Below are positions 51,601 through 60,707 of a stretch of 64,000 nucleotides of DNA, piece after piece. The DNA lies in assembly GCA_031216445.1 (NCBI GenBank), contig CM062211.1, forward strand, positions 1,500,001-1,564,000. The letters are read 5' to 3'. A model generated the notes under the pieces. The model searched no databases, had not been told where the DNA came from, and saw nothing but the letters and a program-made list of their open reading frames with translations. The DNA comes from Lateolabrax maculatus (lineage: Eukaryota > Chordata > Actinopteri > Acropomatiformes > Lateolabracidae). How positions within the stretch are numbered: the stretch's first letter is position 1; each line of letters begins with the position of its first letter. The position numbers and the translations under genes were made by a program.

Positions 51601-54600
51601 ACTTTGTCTATCAGGGGGTCAGATTATGGAAAGCTGATAAAACTTTAAAGGTTAGGAAACCTGTGTGCTTTCCAAAGTACCACTGGATTTAGTTTTAATT
51701 AATATAAAAATATTTTTTTAAACAAACATAAGTACATGAATTCATTTTAATTCATTGTTTCAACAGATAGTAGCTGTCAGGCATTAAGACACTTGGTTAT
51801 TGTCCATGTTATTTCGCCCAGTGTACAAACATTAGCACCTCACGACCTAATCTGAAACCACAGGACTGGCTATGTAGATGTACACCTTTTGTGCACACGT
51901 CCTGGTTGGATGTATAGTTTGAGTGAAGAGCAGAGGGGACATCCCACCACGTCTGGATAATCACTACACACAAGCATCAGTTTCAGCACAATGGACACTG
52001 GCAGCATTCTGATGCTTGAGCAAACATGTAACCCATTACTGCCCATGCATGAATTAAAAGTGGTAACATATTCTGTTACCACAGAATCCTGCTATTTTAT
52101 GTAGTCCATATTAAATTGCATGTCAAACTTTTCTCTGCTACAGCAACATATCTGCTCTGTAAATCACTTGTCCTGTGTTTTCCTTTGAGAAAAAAATCTG
52201 AAACCAAATAGGAGAAATTTATATTTTGGGTATTCTGATATTCCCCCAAAGACCATTCTTACTTTCTTTTAACAATAAACAACTATTAACAATACATTTA
52301 AAAACATTTTGACATTTTTGACTACAAAAAGGGATGACTTTTAAGACTGTACACCCCTACAATGAGTCTGGGCTGTGAGCTCAACATAATTATTTTTTGT
52401 GCATCAATCAATTATGCATGTTTAATATCTGTTGTGCATTTTTTCTATCCACAATCAAGAAATAATAAGTATAGAGAACTCAAAGTTTTTTGTACACACG
52501 CATCATGTCATTTAATCATCATGGTCAGCAGTACTGAGTCTCTGAAAACAGATGTATGATGTTTGAGTGTACGAATTTATAACACAATTTATAACAGAAA
52601 GGCTGTGTTAAAAACTGTGGGCATAGGGTTCAGAGATGGGCATTTACCAGGTAAGGAGGATCTTAGCTGCATTATAGAGGTGCGAAGTGGGAGAAGCCGC
52701 AAGTTGTGGAAGTGTTTCTGCCCATTCTCTATTCACAATCACATTTTGTCCCTCAATTTAGACCTTGGCCGACTCTAAATACTACAATAGCCATGAGCCT
52801 CGGCCATCATTGCAGTGGTAAAGAAGCCAGTGAAAGGTGCAAATCAGCAGTAGTGAATTCAGAATGCTTCATTGTTGAGTTTATGAACAAAACCCAGCTC
52901 GGCCAGGGATGCCATCAGGTCCAGGGGCCTTGTGTGGATAAATCCTTTTAAAGGATCTGCTCTAGGGTCGTATACAGACCAAATTTTGTTCCTACTACCC
53001 AGTACCAATTCACATTAAATCAATCAGTGCCAAATTTTGGTACCTGAGAGAGTAGGCTAAACAAGAGTATAACTGGGCCTTTTTCACTGTCTTTGTTGAT
53101 GTTAGCTTAGCATATTTACTAGCGTACACTTAAAAACAGAGATTTTTTTAGTATGTCCAAAACCTTAGTATGGAACCTATAGAGAGACTAAAGTACCAAA
53201 AAAGGTACAACTGGGTACCGGTACTGGTATTGGTTCAAATTTGAACGTACCTAACCTTAATCTCCACACATCATCCCTGGATATGACTGGTGGGCAGGGA
53301 TCCTGGGTCTTCTGCACCTCCTCAGCCTGGGACTGTGCATTAAAAGTTGTTCAGTCCATCTGGGAGAAATGCATACATTATCTCAGCACTGCTGGTTTTC
53401 CTTGTAGTCTGTGATAATTCTTAGTCCAACCCACATGTTTCTGGTGTTGGAGCCCTGCTAATTTGACACCACTTTGTCCCTGTAATGTCTCTTTGCACTG
53501 CTTATAGCTTTTGGAGCACATATGTGGACTTCCTGTACGCATCAGTCCATGCTTTAAGTTTGGCACTGACTTCATCGTTAACCCACTTCTTCTGATTCGG
53601 GAATGTCAGTACAATAATATTTGGTACAACGTTATTGATACATTTGCCGCAGTGGCCATTGACTGTGTCTGTGATCAGAATTCTGATTCTGATTCTGATT
53701 CTGATGTTGTCATGGAACACACAACACCAGTGTTAAAGCAGTGATGTAGGGCCTGAGTCTGATTGGTCAGACATAAGGTGCTCTAGGTTAGGAGAACAGC
53801 CCCGTAGAAATGATATCCACATCTGAGCACCACTGGTTGATGACCATGAAGCAGACACCTCCTTGCTCTTCCCTGATATTATTGTCAGTGAATGGACACT
53901 CCCTTTGGAGCAATGGCCGAGCCTGGGATTGAAGGGTCGAACCAAGTCTCTGGGAAACCATAACGCAACAGTTCTTAGTGTCACGTTGAAAGCCATCCTG
54001 CACATGAGTTCATCCAGCTTATTATCCAGTGACTGGACATTAGCCAGAATACTTGGCAGAGGAGGCTGGTTTTCTCGTTTCCTCAGCCTGACCAGGACCC
54101 TGGCCCGCAAACCTTGTTTCCTTTGTCTTCTCTGTTTTCCAGGTACAGCAACAGGTAATTTCAGCCATGGGTATTTCTTGTTGTTGATCGTGGTGAGAAA
54201 GTGTTATCCACTAACAATCTGATGTGCTATGTTGTTCTCTATCATATTGTATGATAGGGCCCACTTGGGCAGTGTGTATATTGCGAAAAAGTCAGAAATC
54301 ATTAACAAAATAAAACAAAGTATAAAAAGAAAAAAGCAAAGTTAGGAGGAGTTCAAGACACTGCAGCCATCTTCTCTGAAATGAGGCATCCTTTATGAGG
54401 CCAGAAAAAATATTTGCAAACAGAGAATAAGCCTGTCCAGTAACATATGTCATCTACCTCAAGGATACAAAACCCAGGTCTGTCAGTTAACTGTGAAAGA
54501 GCTGTGGGTGAGAGGGATCTGTTTCATGAGGACATTTCCCAGCAGTTGTCTTTTATTCAAAGATGTCAGAGCTGAGCATTGAGATGACAGGCCTGACTGA

Positions 54601-57600
54601 GTGGTTATTGTAACAACACATTAAAATGACGACTTGCTCTGGGTCTTTAAAGGCTTGTATAAGGCTCAAACAGGGTTTTATTTATATCATATTTAATAGA
54701 ACGATCACAACCACTGCTCCAATCTCCACACAACACCTGAGAGAATCATGGGGTCTCTTGACTGTTTTTTCCGTTTGAGACCCATGGCATTTTAAAAGCA
54801 ATTTGACCCCCGTCTGGCCCCACCACTTAATCTCAGTGGGCTTGTCTGTAGCTGAAAATGTCCTCTCTGAGCCCCAGAGGCAGAGCTCCGGCCACTCAGG
54901 CTAGCTGCAATCACAGGCTACTGGCATGGGCAATTACAAAAACACCCTGGACCCAGGCTGAATTTTCATCTTATCTATCCAAATGTCAGCCTCTTGCTTA
55001 TTAGCTATCATCATGCTGCTGCCAATCATGGTGAAAGAGATTAGAGCTTTCCTTAGCAGCCACACCCTGACATGCCTACCTCCCACTGAGTGCGTCTTAA
55101 ATTTTCTCTCGTCTTCTTTGCTCCCTTCAAACTGCTTCCATTTATCTTTTCAATTTAGCATGGCTTAGTTAGATTCATTATTTTTGTTCTCTGCAGTTGT
55201 GCAATTTGATGCTGAGGAGACCATTATTGTAACCACTTTACACTGAATGTGTTATCGAGGTGTGCAGTTCAATGGCATTTTATCAAATACGAATTTATCA
55301 GTATTATATTATACTTAATAAAAGTACCTTAAGTTAAAAATGACTAAAACTCAAAGATCTGTAATCGCTTTTTGTGGAATGAGAAGGCAGAAGATGTTTT
55401 AAGTGACAGCTTATTAATGCTTACAACCTGTAGCTAAAACCTGAAAATGAGCTGAGCAGCACATGGCATGAAATTTTGATTAACTGATTGCAATAACGGC
55501 CTCTTTTTTTAAAATTATTATTTGAAAATCAGGACCTCAAGTATTTGTTTTGATTTGGCGGGGTCAGGGTGGATGCTGGGGTTCCCATACAATGTACAGT
55601 AAGGTTTAAGCTACAAAATCACTTCGGTTAAGTTTAGGAAACATGTCCTGTTTCATTTCATGTCACTTTGACTTTTGGAATGTATTACCAAGAGAACAAT
55701 CTTGTGTCCAGCATAAAAATACACTTTGGTTATTTGGGTGACTATCGGGCGCTTTGACAAATTCAGAGAGTTTATTCGTAATATTAGTTTACTCAGGAGA
55801 GGCCAAATAAGAGGTAGATGCAATCTCATGAAGTGGAGCCTGCAGAATAACTAGACAAGAATGGTGCTCATGTTACACTGTATTCTGTGACCAGTGCAAC
55901 AATCATTTCACCTTCAGGTAACATTAAGTGCACCGTGTATGCAATATTATTCAGTTGACATTTGCTGAACGATAAAGTGCAATGAATTTTATTTGCATTG
56001 TGTTTTTTTTACCTTAGCTTCTGCAGCTGTAGAACAGCCCCCCAGTGAGGAGCAAATACTCGCTTTCCCAAAAGCAAAAGAAAAAACGAGTGACAAAATA
56101 TCTGGTGAAAGCTCTACACTGGTACTTTAAATGACCAATAGACACAGGTATCAGTCTCTGTGTTAGATATAAGATCTGTCCCAGGTGTCCCAGTGCATGC
56201 TGGGAAAGCCATCAGCTTCCCTCCAACTTAGACAAGCAGCTAAAGAGAATGACTGTTCATGTTTCTGTCTGTTTCTCCCTTCTCTCACAGGGAGGTGGTA
56301 CATCCGGGAGGGCTGGCTTAAGATGGTTCCTCCTAAAGGCGCAGACGTTAAGCCCAAGATGTTCTTCCTGTTCTCTGACATGCTGCTGCAGGCCAAGCGC
56401 TGCAGCCCACTGCATCCCGCCAACGGAGACAAGTTCACCGGGCAGCACGCCTACCCCTTGCAGGACTGCACTGTGGAGAAGGTGTTTGGCCACACCAGGA
56501 GCCAGGGAGGCCTGCTCAGTGTGAGTGTCAGTCAGTGAGGCTCATAGCTGCCTACCTGAGTATTCTTCATGTGACAAGTCTTTCTTCTTTCCAAAACATT
56601 AGAGGGATACTGTGGAGTATTGTATTCGATAGTTTTCAGTGTTCGGAGTGGAAAGCAGACTGAAAAACAACATTAACAAACCAGGAGGGAAATAAATGAA
56701 TGAATGGAGTACTGACTTATTTATGAAGAGCAGCTGAAAACTCATAGAAAGAAGAAAGAACTATACATAAGGAAGACAGCGGGAAACATTTGATTCTAGC
56801 GTTCACTTTTCTTCAATATATTGTCCAAATTAGTTTAAAGGATGTCTCTTCTTTTTTCAAGTCTATCTTAATACAATAGTTAACATGTCTATGTATACGT
56901 TGAAAAAGTTATTAGTCACTATAATCATTCCTCCTCTCTGGAAGATTTATTCCAGAGCTGTATCCTCGTAGCTTACGTCCTGGACAAAAAGCAGGCAATA
57001 AACCTGCAAACCAGGATGCCAGGATGAATACACTTTCTTGGTTTGTCTTATTCAGACTGCTGAAGTTTCATCCTTACATCAGTTGAACTTACGAATACAT
57101 TTTTACACAGAAAGAGGATTGTCTCTCTTACAGTGTAGTCACTCTATGAAGGGATCGCTTCAGGCGGAATGATTTCAGCCACCAATAACTCTTTCTATGG
57201 GCATGTGCCATGTAAGTATTGTATTAAAATAGACTACTCAGTATATACTTTACAATATAACAGAACCGTATTGTCCCTCTAGGGCAGGAAATTAGTCTCT
57301 GTCTCTCCAATAAATATAATAAACATAAAACAATAAAAAAGTAATAAACACAACATGCATCACAAATCATCAGCAGTAAAATCTTCTCGCATGAGGATAT
57401 GTCAGTGCTATTTGTTCATTATACTGAATGCACATGATACAAAGGATTCTACATATACTTTTTTGTTTATAGGTATTCCTCATTTTATACAGAATGCATA
57501 TTTTTATTTGCTGCAGTAAGGTTACCATACCAGACACATAGTCAAGTAACTGACTATCATTTCAGTTTTATTGTACATATCATACTCTTCATGTGTTTGT

Positions 57601-60009
57601 GACACAAGGACCATCTATAGTAGTTGACACAGGATTTGTAATTTCCTGTGTAACTGTAAAAAACTGGGGGAAAGCTGAATGTTATAAAAGAAAATGCTCA
57701 ATTTTTGTTGGGCAACAGGTGGGGGAGACATCTGTTCATTGATTTGAGTATACACGTGAGTGAGTCCTTATTTAATTTCCACTTTTTGATGTATGTTGCT
57801 TTGATTTGTCTTACTTATGGCCTTGTCGGTTGCTGTTGTATAATCTGCCAAACAGAGGTTTTCCTGAATGTTTTCCAGCCTCACTGAATGAAAATGTCAC
57901 TTAGTTCTGCTTGTCAGGGAAGACCTTTGTTCCCTCTCCTCTTCTTCTCCCTAATCATTTCAAAATCTTGTTGAAGTAGCCTAAAAGTTGAACTTTTAAT
58001 GTGTCTCTCCTCTCCGACTGATCTGTCTCACAGGTCTCAGTACAGCTGCTGGCTGACAAATTGTGTCTAAATGATGTAGTTGCTGTCATGAAACATTCAA
58101 AGGAACGAGTCGCGCGTCATTGAGTGAGTAACCAAAGCGTTTATGCAGCGAGTGTTTAGTGCCAATGCTGCATGGTATCAATATTAATTTCAGCAGATAC
58201 GCTCTCTCTCAAAGAGCTCTTTATGTTGTGCTGCTAATGTGCTTCCACTGCGATGCACAGCAGTTATGTAGAGGTTTGATTACTCTACTGTCTGCTCACA
58301 CTGCTGTCTGTCCAAAATGTTGACAGCTTTTGATGCTTTTTGACATTGAAGCTTGATTCACACCGAACTAATAGAATACAGTAGGGCTGAGAAAATGAAC
58401 AAGTTGTAATTCAATAACAAATGTTTCAGTTATCTAGTCTAATCAAGTAAAACGATATCAGTGATATTAAACATGTGTGGTATAGCACATTAAAGAAGGT
58501 GGCACCATTTTACCTTTGATATTTGTTTAGCTGCGAGTCAGAGTAAGATTAATTTTAAACAGGGCTGCACTTAATGATTATTTTCATTATCAGTTAATAT
58601 GTTTTTTTTAGTTAATCAAAAATAATTTAGTCTATCAAATGTCAATAAAGTGAAAACTGTGCGTAACAAGTTCTAACAACCTAAGGTGACATCTTTAACT
58701 CTCTTGTTTGTCCGACCAATAGTCCAAAACCAAAAGATATTCAGTTTACTGGGATAGAAAACATTACAAATCCTTACATCTAAGAAGATGAAACTAGAGA
58801 ATATTTGCCATATTTGCTAGACAACTGTAAACAGCTGTAATAATTAACAAATTATCCAAATTGTTGGAAATTACATTTCTGTCAATAATTGGTTAATTTG
58901 TTTCAGCTCTGATTTTAAAAGGCTTTAGTAAGTTGAGACAGGCATTTGTACACTAAATGATTCACTGGTTTAAAAAAAAAGAAATAGAAATGATAATGAA
59001 AACAATCCATTGTTGCAGCCACAAATTGTGTTTGTCTTAATTTAAAAACTTTAAATGGCATTAAAAATAATAATAATTTTAAATGAATTTAAATAAAGTT
59101 AAATTCCATCATGTCACCTGCTATATTTCACTTAACACAGAGATCGTCATCAACGTCTCAATCGTTCGGGATTCGAGGAATATAAACATGTTTTTCTACA
59201 AAACCCTTCAGTTCATTTAACAAAAGAAGCCAGAGTTTTTCAAATTTGAAATGCTAATGAATGATTAATTGTTCAGTCTATAAAACGTTACATTACATTT
59301 TTCCAGTGCTCAAAGTGACGTCTTTACATGTTTTGGCTTGTCGGACCAACAGTCCAAAACTTGCTATGATATGCATGTAATGCATTTTTGACTGATAAAT
59401 CACTTTTGATTAGTCATTTCAATACTGTTGATGATTCATTTTCTATTGATAGGTTGATTAATCAACTAGTCAATTGTTTAAGCCCTAAATGAAATGCAGT
59501 TTAACATCTGATCAGACATGTAATGCCAGGTCCTGATACTTGAGAGCACTCAGTTATACACACACATTTTGGTCAGCATCATAAAAGTATTGTGATTTGA
59601 TACCCAGCCATGAAAATTATTAGTACAGTAAGAGCTTTGATAGCTTGTTCGTGCCAGTTTACCTGCCTAATCAGCCAATATGATCCACTATCATTCAGTA
59701 CTGTGTAGAGAAAAAATGGGATTTTATCAATAGTATGTTGGTGAATTACAGAATTTATATATTTTATAAAAATGTGCAGCAGAAGACACAGATGAGAGGG
59801 TGAATATAGGTAATCCTAGTACTATGTATAAGACTACAGAGTGTCTAGCATGTATGTTGCAGTATGATCCTCTTGGCAGGCTCAGGGATGTATTGTCATG
59901 GCCAGGCCTATGTGACTTCATTTGTTGAAGGCAGCGTGAATTAAAAGCATCCTTCAAGGAACTAATGAAAAGCTGCTGATGGAGAGATTAGTCAGAGCTG
60001 TATTATTTG

Positions 60010-60061
<52 letters not shown>

Positions 60062-60661
60062 TCGCTAGCGCATTCGTGCGCCAGTGCATTCGTGTGTGTG
60101 TTAAGAACTGGGGAGTGTAGTGATGGCTGCCTGCTGTAACAGAATCTCTCAGTTGCTGGATCAGATTAGGCGGCAGATCCATCTCTTCCGGCCCTCCAGT
60201 AAATACATCTTCCTCAAGCCTGTCGCCGCTCTCCGCCAGCTCGCTGCACGTTATCTAATGGCAGAAATGGCATTTCATTAGCCTCTTATCCCACCGAGGC
60301 CCAAATGCATACTCAATAGCATTACACGTAATTTCTCATAAGGACACATTATTGATCCCGGGCCCCTACCTGAGCTCAAGGAAAAGGGCTGTCAGCACTC
60401 CAGGGCCCTCCTCATCCCAGGCAATGAAGAATTAAAGCCAAATTAAATTTGACAGCTGTAAATGCCATGGCAATCTATATGCAAAGTTTGAAAAAAAAAA
60501 AAAAATGAAAAAAAGCTTTTATTAAAATTTTTCTTTTTTTTTGGTCACACATGTTTGTAGAGAGCTGGCTTTTATTTGCGACTTGCCCACGTTTTTCTCT
60601 TTATCTTCTGTCATCTCCTCTCCCCCTGCCTTTCTTTTTTCTCAACCTTCCTTATTCTCTC

Positions 60662-60707
<46 letters not shown>

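Larger units (their letters stand above)
48114..56290 (+). other. arhgef39 intron 6 (8.2 kb)
   Basis: Contains a coding-like island (48813-49243), MITE copy D, inverted repeats and an L2 LINE remnant. 50250-51090, 51170-52880 and 55210-56280 give no firm feature. Confidence 0.7.

Noticed and set aside
53733..54110. 125-codon minus-strand frame as a host gene
   Set aside because: Its sequence (ILANVQSLDNKLDELM) is L2 LINE endonuclease, interrupted by frameshifts.
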